64,000 bases of DNA, taken from assembly GCA_001800675.1 (NCBI GenBank), contig MGVW01000035.1, positions 104,008-168,007 on the forward strand, read 5' to 3'. This document shows positions 7,626 to 14,718 of this stretch, one piece after another. This DNA comes from Euryarchaeota archaeon RBG_13_57_23 (GTDB taxonomy: Archaea; Thermoplasmatota; Thermoplasmata; UBA10834). Within the stretch, counting starts at the first letter, position 1, and every line of letters starts with the position of its first letter. Made by a program: the position numbers and the translations under genes. Under the pieces are notes generated by a model that saw nothing but the letters and a program-made list of their open reading frames with translations, made no database searches and was not told the origin of the DNA.

Positions 7626-8138
7626 CACTAGGACCACCATGATCTCTGATCCTCCTTCCAGAGTCAGCGTGACGGAGCTGGCGATTCTTTCTCTAACATC
7701 ATCGGGGATGTGGGGAAGCGCGAGCAACGGTTCCGAGTAGCTCTTGTACACGATCAGGAGGTAGGGGTCCACGGAGGGCGGCGCGCACTCCTTCAGCATC
7801 CGCATCACGATAAGGTTCAGATCAGAGAACCCGGACGCTTCGACACCCCTGAAGAGGCAGTCTCCCTCGAAAGCAATGCAATCCCTAACAAGTGTCTGCC
7901 TGGACAGATGCATCGGATGACCGGCATCGACTGAGAGGTTCGAGCCGATTGAGGCGGATAGAACGCAGTCGAGAAGATAGGAGGCTTCGAGCGATGCATC
8001 GCTCTGCTCCTCGATTGCAGGTTGAATGTTCGAGAAAGAGAGTATCGATGATGATATCAGGATCGCTCCCGCGAAGAACACCACTGCATCCATTATGGCG
8101 AGCTGGCCGAGGTCGTCCGACTCAATCCTTCCAGACAA
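7587..8138 (-). CDS. Pilin-like/TadE-like membrane-anchored protein of the secretion cluster
   Basis: A 183-residue protein with one N-terminal hydrophobic helix (about residues 14-36, after DDLGQLAIMDAVVFF) and an extracellular domain with four cysteines. This is the architecture of minor pilin or TadE-type pseudopilins. It overlaps the preceding pilin-like gene by 17 bases and sits opposite a secretion ATPase and platform gene, so it is likely a substrate or minor subunit of that machine. The start is TTG 8138; ATG 8093 is the next in-frame ATG. The 3' end overlaps the opposing gene at 7587-7625. Confidence 0.6.
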   Translation of the reverse strand: MSGRIESDDLGQLAIMDAVVFFAGAILISSSILSFSNIQPAIEEQSDASLEASYLLDCVLSASIGSNLSVDAGHPMHLSRQTLVRDCIAFEGDCLFRGVEASGFSDLNLIVMRMLKECAPPSVDPYLLIVYKSYSEPLLALPHIPDDVRERIASSVTLTLEGGSEIMVVLVLCPPAPSELDEI

Positions 8139-8601
8139 TCAGCCTCACCTCGATAACCAGGACCATCCCCGTGCTGTCCTGAGCGTTGAACAGCCTGGAT
8201 GCAGATGCAGTGTCTGTGATTCCGCCCGAGCAATCGTCTCTGAACCCCATGTGCCATCCGTTCGCTGCGTGCGGAGAGGAGATGTTGACTGAGAAGTGTA
8301 TCGATCCGAGAAGTTCCTCAACGAACTGAGACAGATTCGACTGAGCGATCGACTCAAGCATCGGCGTCTCGAAGGTGGTTGTCAACGATTCAATCCGTTG
8401 GACGATCCTCTCAACGGAGCGACTGGCCAGCTCCTGGAGTTGCTCATCCTCTCTCAGGGTTGCGAGCCTCACGGATGTCCACAGGCCTGAGGAAACGAGC
8501 AGCATTACGCCGCAGAGAACGAACGCGAGGACGGGTAGATCCTCAAAGAAGCCGGCAACGCCTGATTCGTCCGAACGCATCAACGAAAGATGTCTTAGCA
8601 C
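8122..8601 (-). CDS. Pilin-like/TadE-like membrane-anchored protein
   Basis: A single N-terminal hydrophobic helix (LAFVLCGVMLLVSSG) follows the motif DESGVAGFFEDLP. A Gly before a helix with Glu at +5 resembles the type IV prepilin or TadE pattern. The rest (residues 45-159) is probably extracytoplasmic, with a Thr/Ser-rich helix and a beta-rich end. The start may be GTG 8601 or ATG 8580. It is divergent from the cysteine-rich protein and ATPase genes across a 76-base shared promoter region. Confidence 0.6.
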   Translation of the reverse strand: MLRHLSLMRSDESGVAGFFEDLPVLAFVLCGVMLLVSSGLWTSVRLATLREDEQLQELASRSVERIVQRIESLTTTFETPMLESIAQSNLSQFVEELLGSIHFSVNISSPHAANGWHMGFRDDCSGGITDTASASRLFNAQDSTGMVLVIEVRLIVWKD

Positions 8602-8617
8602 TGGAAGTTAGCCATCG

Positions 8618-8629
8618 GCTACATGTAGC
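8618..8629. promoter_or_regulatory. 12-base perfect palindrome in the divergent pilus promoter
   Basis: GCTACATGTAGC is a perfect palindrome centred between the two divergent transcription units of the pilus cluster. Its position suits an operator coordinating both directions. No known consensus is recognised, and one 12-base palindrome in 76 bases could be chance. Confidence 0.35.
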
Positions 8630-8677
8630 GTACGACCATGAGCATCATAGAAGTGCACGGCCGCATGATGCCCAATC

Positions 8678-9193
8678 ATGAGACACCAGCAAGGACCGAC
8701 CAAGAGGATGGCCCCATCCACAAGCCCCGAGACGTGTTGTCCGCATGAATTCTTGGAGGATGACGAGCTTGTCCTGAGCATAGACTGCAACGCCTGTCCA
8801 GGGGCGCACGACCTCTGCAACCAGAGGTGCTACGCCGGAGTTCTCAACATCATGGCCTCTGGGGCTCAGCCAGATTCGATCGTGCTCAGAAGGTACATAC
8901 ACAAGAGGTATAGAGGGGAAGCGGTGAAGGCAGCTGCGCTGGCGGCCTCAGAGCTTGCTTCCCTCCGAAGAGGGATCGCGGCTTTGGAGCCTCCGTCCGA
9001 CAGAAGGTGTCGGACATGCCCTGCCAGTGCACACCATGTGCTCCTGCAGGCGAGGCTGAGACTCGTGGAGAGGCCGTTGTGCCCGCCCGAGGACCGTGCC
9101 GCAATGACGAGCCTTATTCTGGAAAGAGTCGGAGCGGCAGCATGCGAGAGTGCCCCGGCTTGCGTCTCAAGAGTACTTCAGTGCGGCTCGTGA
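8678..9193 (+). CDS. Cysteine-rich protein matching the N-terminal domain of archaeal secretion ATPases
   Basis: The 171-residue product contains DCNACPGAHDLCNQRCY (near residues 36-52), then YIHKRYRG, and a later CRTC. From memory, archaeal type II/IV secretion ATPases often carry such a Cys-rich domain at their own N-terminus; here it ends in TGA (9191-9193), which overlaps the ATG of the ATPase as TGATG. I read it as a split, translationally coupled partner rather than a separate function. Start ATG 8678; ATG 8708 is an alternative. A palindromic repeat lies inside the gene at 8995-9015. Confidence 0.6.
   Translation: MRHQQGPTKRMAPSTSPETCCPHEFLEDDELVLSIDCNACPGAHDLCNQRCYAGVLNIMASGAQPDSIVLRRYIHKRYRGEAVKAAALAASELASLRRGIAALEPPSDRRCRTCPASAHHVLLQARLRLVERPLCPPEDRAAMTSLILERVGAAACESAPACVSRVLQCGS
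8995..9015. repeat. Palindromic repeat, copy 1 (hairpin with GAAGG loop)
   Basis: GTCCGACA (8995-9002), loop GAAGG, then TGTCGGAC (9008-9015): a perfect 8-bp stem inside coding sequence. A near-identical copy lies at 9841-9860 in the next gene, read in a different codon phase, so the similarity is at DNA and not protein level. Confidence 0.75.
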
Positions 9194-10965
9194 TGTTTGG
9201 GGTGAGATGCTTGGAGGCAAGAGTCCCGAAACCGCGTATCCTCTCCGTTCCACGCGAAGGCGACACGCAATCTCTGCCCGTCCTCCGGTTGGACCGTCCC
9301 GATGGACCTACGATCGCGAAAGGCGCATGCGTCGATACCAGACCGTGCTTTGCGTCCTCTTGGCTCAGGACTGGTAGCCAGAATGCAAACGAGATAGTGG
9401 ACAGGTACAGCGTTGATGGCGTTGGCGTGGTCGTGTCGTCTCCGTCTGGGTGCAGTTTCAGCCTCTACTCCGTTTCCCCACCGGAGTATGAATTGAATCC
9501 CCTCTTCATGCGCGCGATCGCTTGTGTGATCGAGAGGATCGTCGATGAGCCTCCTTCCGGGCTGGAACTTGGCAACCTCACCACCCTGAGGTCGTTCATC
9601 AAGACAAAGGCGAAGGACCACCTGTACGCCCACCTCGACTCAGCTCCTGGCGGTACGGTCAGTGGGAAGGCTCTCGAAGGCGAGGCCGAGATCCTCGCCG
9701 AGATACTCGCGAAGTACACCGCAGGTTACGGCTTGATCGAGACTTTGCTCGAGGACGACAAGGTCCAGGACATCTACATCGACGCGCCGTCTCAGGAGAC
9801 CCCGGTCCAGGTCGTGCTAAGGTCGGATACTGACAAGCGTGTCCGACAGAAGTGTCGGACGAACATGCTGATCGGCCGAAAAGACCTCCAGGGCTTTGTC
9901 TCCAGGGTGAAGTTGGAGACGGGCCTTCCCTTCTCGGAGGCGCACCCCGTGCTCGAGGCGGACATCCGACGCCTCAGAGCAAGAGTCACCCTCGTTGGGC
10001 CGCCCCTGAGCGATAAGGGCATTTCCTTGGCCATCAGGAAGCATTCGGATAAGGCATGGACCCTTCCGGGGCTCGTGAAGAACGATTGCCTCTCTCCTCT
10101 GCTCGCGGGGTTTCTGTGGTGCTGCATTCTTGGCAGGAGGTCCGTGCTCATCGCAGGCAGCAGGGGGGCCGGAAAGACCACACTACTCGGAGCCATGATG
10201 TTGGAATTCCCACTCTCTCAAAGGATACTGCTGATCGAAGACACCCCCGAGATACCCGTGTCGAGGATGCAGTCGCTTGGGTTCGACGTCCAGACGTTGA
10301 GATTCCACGGGCAGCACGACGAAAAGGCGTCCGCGGAGGACGCCCTCAGGGTGAGCCTGCGAATGGGCGAGAGCGCCATCGTGATGGGAGAGGTGAGAGG
10401 GACCGAGGCCAGAGTGCTCTACGAGAGCATGCGTGCTGGAAGCGCGGGCTCTTCCGTTCTAGGGACCATCCACGGTAACTCGGCCGAAGGAGTCCTCGAC
10501 AGGGCCGTAGAAGATCTGGGAGTTTCCGAACGGGCGTTCTCCTCGACCGATCTTATAGTTGTCATAGGCCTCATTCGGTCTCCAGACGGCGCCCGATTCG
10601 AGAGGCGGGTCGTTGAGGTCGCCGAGGTCAGGCCTAGAGGCCAGTCCGTCGAGCTTGTGCCGTTGTTCACGACGCGTAGCGGATGCACCTGCGCCATGCC
10701 GACAAATGAGTTCACCGAGAACTGCAAAACACTGCGGGGGTGCGCAGCAGCCCTGGGCTCCTCTCCAGAACAGCTGCTGAACATCGTCAAGGCGAAATCA
10801 CATGCGGACCAGGTCCTGGCGGAAAGCCCAGACTCCAGGCTCACGGGCGATGAATTCAGAACGAAGTCCAACGAGATTCTCACTCACGGGCTCTTCAACC
10901 CTGAAGGGCCGGAGAAGGCGCTTAGCGCCTGGAAGGACTGGCTGAATGAGAGGCCGCATCAATAG
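9193..10965 (+). CDS. Type II/IV secretion (TadA/VirB11/GspE-like) ATPase
   Basis: The hexameric motor for an archaeal pilus, archaellum-like or Tad secretion system; it acts at the inner face of the membrane. Seen: an N-terminal domain with NEIVDRYSVDG, Walker A GSRGAGKT near residues 321-328, ILLIEDTPEI, the Asp/Glu box IVMGEVRG, and the His box GTIHGNS. The C-terminus has a CTC pair. Start ATG 9193 overlaps the upstream stop. Relative to family members as I recall them, an extra DKRVRQ segment precedes CRTN; it coincides with the palindrome at 9841. Its stop overlaps the platform gene by 20 bases. Confidence 0.88.
   Translation: MFGVRCLEARVPKPRILSVPREGDTQSLPVLRLDRPDGPTIAKGACVDTRPCFASSWLRTGSQNANEIVDRYSVDGVGVVVSSPSGCSFSLYSVSPPEYELNPLFMRAIACVIERIVDEPPSGLELGNLTTLRSFIKTKAKDHLYAHLDSAPGGTVSGKALEGEAEILAEILAKYTAGYGLIETLLEDDKVQDIYIDAPSQETPVQVVLRSDTDKRVRQKCRTNMLIGRKDLQGFVSRVKLETGLPFSEAHPVLEADIRRLRARVTLVGPPLSDKGISLAIRKHSDKAWTLPGLVKNDCLSPLLAGFLWCCILGRRSVLIAGSRGAGKTTLLGAMMLEFPLSQRILLIEDTPEIPVSRMQSLGFDVQTLRFHGQHDEKASAEDALRVSLRMGESAIVMGEVRGTEARVLYESMRAGSAGSSVLGTIHGNSAEGVLDRAVEDLGVSERAFSSTDLIVVIGLIRSPDGARFERRVVEVAEVRPRGQSVELVPLFTTRSGCTCAMPTNEFTENCKTLRGCAAALGSSPEQLLNIVKAKSHADQVLAESPDSRLTGDEFRTKSNEILTHGLFNPEGPEKALSAWKDWLNERPHQ
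9841..9860. repeat. Palindromic repeat, copy 2 (hairpin with GAAG loop)
   Basis: GTCCGACA (9841-9848), loop GAAG, TGTCGGAC (9853-9860). It shares the 12-mer GTCCGACAGAAG and the whole right arm with copy 1, 846 bases away. It encodes VRQKCR, a stretch that looks inserted in the ATPase. Confidence 0.75.
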
Positions 10966-12742
10966 TGCGCCCGGGACGCATCCGTATGTGCGCGCATGCG
11001 TCGCGCTAGCGCGCACAGGCGAGGCCCTGAGGGGAAGAGGAGGTTCTTTGACCAAGCCCGAGGATGCCTCGGAACTGTCGCACGCACTAGACCTCTCGAA
11101 CCTGCCGATCGGATCAGATACCGTACTTGGTGCCTCGAGGGCGGCTGCACTGGTCGTCGGCTGTGCGTTCGCAGGCGCGTCGGCCGTTTGCATGCTGGTC
11201 TTTGGCCTGAAGGACTCGCTACTGCTGATACTGATGACGATCATAGCTCCACTGCTGGTAGGCGAACTGGTCAAGAGCTACCCCAGGATGCTATCCCGCA
11301 AGATCGCCTCCGAGGTGATCAAGGACTCTACTGGCGCGATCAGCCTCATGGTCATGAGCCTCAGGAGGGAACCGTCCCTTTCTCGTGCGATTGCTTTCTC
11401 GTGCACGAAGAAGGACCGGTTCTCAGTAGAGCTCAAGGCGTGTACCTGGGGAGTGATCATGGGACGATTCGCGAGCTTTGAGAACGCCCTCCAGAATCTC
11501 GGAGAACGCTGGTCGGAGTTCGGGAGCGAACTCAAGACGGCCGTGAACGCGCTGATAACGGCCTCCTGCGAGGCCACTGAAGACGGAAGGAGAAGGGCAC
11601 TCGACAGAGCGAACAATGCTTCCGTTCTCGGCGTGAAGCGAAGGATTGAGGAATACGCTCTCTCGCTGTCGACTCCGAGCATGGTCATGTTCGGTCTCGC
11701 AATCCTGCTGCCTCTCATGGTTGGTTCACTTCTCCCGATGCTGTCGTGGGATGTCTGGACGGCCTCGTCGGGCGCGATCGGGCCGAACATGGGGACCAGC
11801 CCGATCGGCATGCCTCAGGTGGCGTTCATCATGAACGTCATGTTCCCGGCTATCGGGCTGCTGGTCGCTATGAGTTCTGTCACGAGACATCCCCTGGAAT
11901 CACGGGACGGAAGGCCAGCGCTTACATCACGAACAACATGGAGGCTTATCGCCCCGTCCGTCTGCTGCACCATACTGTTTGTGACCTTGGCAACCATCTG
12001 GCTCGAGGGCATCCAGAGAGCAGCTGCTATATTGATCGGCTCAGCCGTCCCCACGTCGATACTTCTCTTGTATCTCGGGAGAAGGGGGCCGGACTCAACG
12101 CGAGGCGACCAGGAAGCGTCCGAAGAAGTCCTCTTCCGGACAGGCGCACGCATGGTAGAAGGAGAAAACTTCGAGTCTGCGATCTGCGAAGCGTGCAAGG
12201 GGCAGGATGGCGCGCCGCGGGCGTACATCGAGGGCAGCATCCTGGGTACCAGCTACGACAGGCCGGGCCCGAGTAGCGGCGCGAAGATGAATCGCGGTGC
12301 AGACGCCCAGGCGCTCGAGGCTTTGAACGTCGTCAAGGAAGCCGCCTCGAAGGACGAACGCGCCGCTGGATTGCTTGCCATGGACTTGGCAACCTACATC
12401 CGAGAGCTGCGAGAAACAGAGCGCAGCCTGCGGAGCAGGCTGAAGCCCACGATAACGATGATGAAGATCACGAGCTTCGTGCTGGCGCCAGTGGTCCTCG
12501 GGGTCACATTCGCGATGTACATGACCCTTGGCGCAATCGCGGGGAGCGGCGCCGGGTCCCTGAACCCCGGCGTGTTCTTCCTGGTACTGGGGGCGTTCCT
12601 CGCAGAGTCCAATGCGGTGGTTCAATATTTCATATGGGGGATCGAAGGAAGGAGCTCGGGCGAGTCGCTGGCCTTCTCTCTGGGCTCCTGCATCCTGGTG
12701 TCGGAGCTGCTGTTCGTCGCCACATCATTGATAGCTGGCTAG
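10946..12742 (+). CDS. TadC/FlaJ-like membrane platform protein with two T2SF modules
   Basis: The 598-residue polytopic protein is the membrane partner of the secretion ATPase. Hydrophobic segments occur near residues 65-85, 90-108, 245-265, 290-310, 330-352, 358-375, 510-535, 545-570 and 575-598. Two cytoplasmic modules (about 110-240 and 390-505) resemble duplicated T2SF domains, each with helical repeats such as VKEAASKDERAAG. It starts 20 bases inside the ATPase gene, so the two are co-translated. The exact machine (pilus or secretion) cannot be told from sequence. Confidence 0.82.
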   Translation: MRGRINSAPGTHPYVRACVALARTGEALRGRGGSLTKPEDASELSHALDLSNLPIGSDTVLGASRAAALVVGCAFAGASAVCMLVFGLKDSLLLILMTIIAPLLVGELVKSYPRMLSRKIASEVIKDSTGAISLMVMSLRREPSLSRAIAFSCTKKDRFSVELKACTWGVIMGRFASFENALQNLGERWSEFGSELKTAVNALITASCEATEDGRRRALDRANNASVLGVKRRIEEYALSLSTPSMVMFGLAILLPLMVGSLLPMLSWDVWTASSGAIGPNMGTSPIGMPQVAFIMNVMFPAIGLLVAMSSVTRHPLESRDGRPALTSRTTWRLIAPSVCCTILFVTLATIWLEGIQRAAAILIGSAVPTSILLLYLGRRGPDSTRGDQEASEEVLFRTGARMVEGENFESAICEACKGQDGAPRAYIEGSILGTSYDRPGPSSGAKMNRGADAQALEALNVVKEAASKDERAAGLLAMDLATYIRELRETERSLRSRLKPTITMMKITSFVLAPVVLGVTFAMYMTLGAIAGSGAGSLNPGVFFLVLGAFLAESNAVVQYFIWGIEGRSSGESLAFSLGSCILVSELLFVATSLIAG

Positions 12743-12761
12743 GCCGGAACTCGAGCCAAAA

Positions 12762-13322
12762 TCATTTCTTCGGTCTGGAGGCGATCTTCTCCATGTTCCT
12801 CTCGAGGAGGGCGAGCTCCTTCTGGTCGAAGGCCCGCGGGTCCACCGGGATGATCATGATGGCCTGGCTCTGCGATATGTGATCGTTCACCTGGTCGATC
12901 GTCCGGAGCACCTTGTTGAAGTCGTTGTTCGACACGAGGTACTCGATCCCGTCAAGAAGTATGATCCCGCCCGCGTTGTCCTCCACGAACTGCATGAGCG
13001 TGTGGGTCAGTATGCCCAGGTTGGTAGGGGAGATCACGTCCTGGCCTGCCCGAGTCGCGAGCCAGTATATCGGGGTGGTCTCGAGACCGTACTTCTGTCG
13101 TATCAGGTCAGAGTGCAGTCTGCTGACTGCCAACCCAACGGACTTCTTGCCGCCCGAATCGACCGTGGACACAATGTTCACGAACGCGTCGAAGCTGATG
13201 TCCGGAGGGGACTCTTCGACGACATACGAATGTCCAGGAGCGAGATCGTACTTTCTAGTGATGCCGAGGCCCTTCTCCCCGTCAGCCCTAGGAGCTCTCG
13301 CCTTCCTGGAGAACAAGGCCAT
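12762..13322 (-). CDS. DUF835 domain protein
   Basis: The 186-residue soluble protein matches DUF835: an early HSYVVEESPPD, GLAVSRLHSDLIRQKYGL, a central WLATRAGQDVISPTNLG and the hallmark ILLDGIEYLVSNN, then a PVDPRAF...LLERNM tail. DUF835 is common in Euryarchaea, often with two-component or taxis proteins, and resembles a degenerate P-loop/KaiC-like fold; its biochemical role is unknown. Its ATG directly follows the stop of the response regulator, so the two form an operon and probably one pathway. Confidence 0.8.
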   Translation of the reverse strand: MALFSRKARAPRADGEKGLGITRKYDLAPGHSYVVEESPPDISFDAFVNIVSTVDSGGKKSVGLAVSRLHSDLIRQKYGLETTPIYWLATRAGQDVISPTNLGILTHTLMQFVEDNAGGIILLDGIEYLVSNNDFNKVLRTIDQVNDHISQSQAIMIIPVDPRAFDQKELALLERNMEKIASRPKK

Positions 13323-13679
13323 TCAATCACTCCACATGGTGAGCACAGCGTTGAGGGCGATCTCGTTCGTTGGCTTGAGCAGGAAGTCCTTCGCCCCTGC
13401 CTCGAGCGCCTCTCGAATCATCTTCTTGTTGATTATCGAGCTCATAGCGATGATCTTGGCCTCATGGTTCACGGACAGCATGGACTTGGTGAGCTCCACG
13501 CCCGACTTGCCGGGAAGGATCATGTCCACGAACGATATCTCGGGCCTCTCCTTCCGGAAGACCTGCATTGCCTCGTCGTAGTCCTTCGCCTCCGTTGTGT
13601 CATGAAAACCGACGCGCACGAGCAGCTCGATCATCACCTTGCGGAAAGCCTCAGAATCGTCGACCACCAGTATCTTCAT
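13323..13679 (-). CDS. CheY-like response regulator receiver
   Basis: A stand-alone receiver domain of 118 residues with acidic pocket D7/D8, phospho-acceptor D52 (in FVDMILPG), Ser 80-81 in the switch position and K102 (LLKPT). It has no output domain, so it should act by protein contact, probably with the co-transcribed DUF835 protein. No histidine kinase is in the window. A TATA-like AACATAAATAG (minus strand, near 13710-13720) precedes it. Confidence 0.9.
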   Translation of the reverse strand: MKILVVDDSEAFRKVMIELLVRVGFHDTTEAKDYDEAMQVFRKERPEISFVDMILPGKSGVELTKSMLSVNHEAKIIAMSSIINKKMIREALEAGAKDFLLKPTNEIALNAVLTMWSD

Positions 13680-14015
13680 CTTCTCACCATCGGCCTGTGT
13701 AAATCCACGTAAAACTATTTATGTTGTCGTTGAGGGGTGAGATGGGCAGGCAATTGTATTCCTGACGCAAGGCCCTTCCTCCAGTTCCTTTTGGAGCACG
13801 GCACCAATTCAGGTTGCGTGCATACATGGAAGGGACTTATATGCTACCCATCTCGGGTCAATATTGTTCGCCAGTCATCATAAACGTTGCCCCTTCCGAG
13901 CACGTACCTTTCGTGCCCGTTCCCCGGGGCAGTAGGGACAAACAATTATATACTGGCATGGGGATTATTCGGAAACGCCTTTTAGCTAGTGAGTTTTCAG
14001 TGACGGTGTTCTTTA
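13680..14015. promoter_or_regulatory. Divergent promoter region, response regulator versus proteasome beta
   Basis: About 336 bases without a convincing gene. On the plus strand TATA-like elements occur at about 13836-13843 (ACTTATATGC) and 13944-13954 (AATTATATACT); the second suits psmB. A short frame at 13814-14029 overlaps psmB in another phase and is not believed. Confidence 0.5.
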
Positions 14016-14654
14016 ATGACGAACATTGAGGATGTCAAGAAGGGGACGACGACCATAGGCATGGTCTGTAAGGACGGGGTCGTTATGGCGACGGAGATGA
14101 GGGCCACGATGGGCACTCTGATCGCGCACAAGACCACTCAGAAGCTGTTCAAGATCGATGACAACATAGGACTCACGGTCGCAGGCGTCGTGGGGGACGC
14201 GCAGACTCTAGCGCGGTACATAACCGCCGAGGTTGAGCTATACAAGCTCAAGCGCGGGCAGCCCATGACCGTCAGGTCGGCCGCGACACTCACATCGAAT
14301 ATCCTCGCCGGAAGCAGGTTCTATCCGTACTGGGTGGGCCTGATCCTGGGAGGGATAGACAGAGACGGAAGCCATGTCTATGCTCTGGACATGGTCGGTG
14401 GAGCCATTCCGGACGACTATGTGACGACCGGATCGGGTTCGCCGTTCGTCTACGGCGTCCTTGAGGACCACTACGAGAAGGGATTGAGCGTCAGTGACGG
14501 CATGGATCTCGCCATAAGGTCGCTCCACGCTGCCATGAAGCGAGATGCTGCATCTGGCGACGGCTACTCCGTGGTGACGATAACGAAGGACGGGTTCAAC
14601 CCGCTCGACGAGAAGGAGATCCAGAAACGTCTGTCGAAACTGAAGCTGACCTGA
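14016..14654 (+). CDS. psmB: Proteasome beta subunit (20S, archaeal)
   Basis: This is the catalytic subunit of the 20S core that degrades unfolded proteins and peptides. A short propeptide ends MTNIEDVKKG, and cleavage exposes Thr11 of TTTIG as the N-terminal nucleophile. The conserved Lys and Asp context (KDGVVMATEMRATMG) and the GSGSPFVYGVLE loop are present. The length of 212 residues is normal. The alpha subunit is not in the window. It is followed 64 bases later by the FttA gene, so they may share a transcript. Confidence 0.96.
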   Translation: MTNIEDVKKGTTTIGMVCKDGVVMATEMRATMGTLIAHKTTQKLFKIDDNIGLTVAGVVGDAQTLARYITAEVELYKLKRGQPMTVRSAATLTSNILAGSRFYPYWVGLILGGIDRDGSHVYALDMVGGAIPDDYVTTGSGSPFVYGVLEDHYEKGLSVSDGMDLAIRSLHAAMKRDAASGDGYSVVTITKDGFNPLDEKEIQKRLSKLKLT

Positions 14655-14718
14655 TTCACGAGCATAAGACCAAGGCGTTTCTGCCGAGAACAACTTTAGA
14701 CATAGCTGAGTGAGCTAG

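Noticed and set aside
9108..9380. Third open frame across the Cys-rich protein/ATPase junction
   Set aside because: It has no plausible start with a ribosome site, and the TGATG overlap explains the junction without it; it is mentioned only as a possible frameshift signal.
13814..14029. Frame overlapping the psmB start
   Set aside because: It covers the psmB promoter and its phase differs from psmB; the composition is not protein-like.
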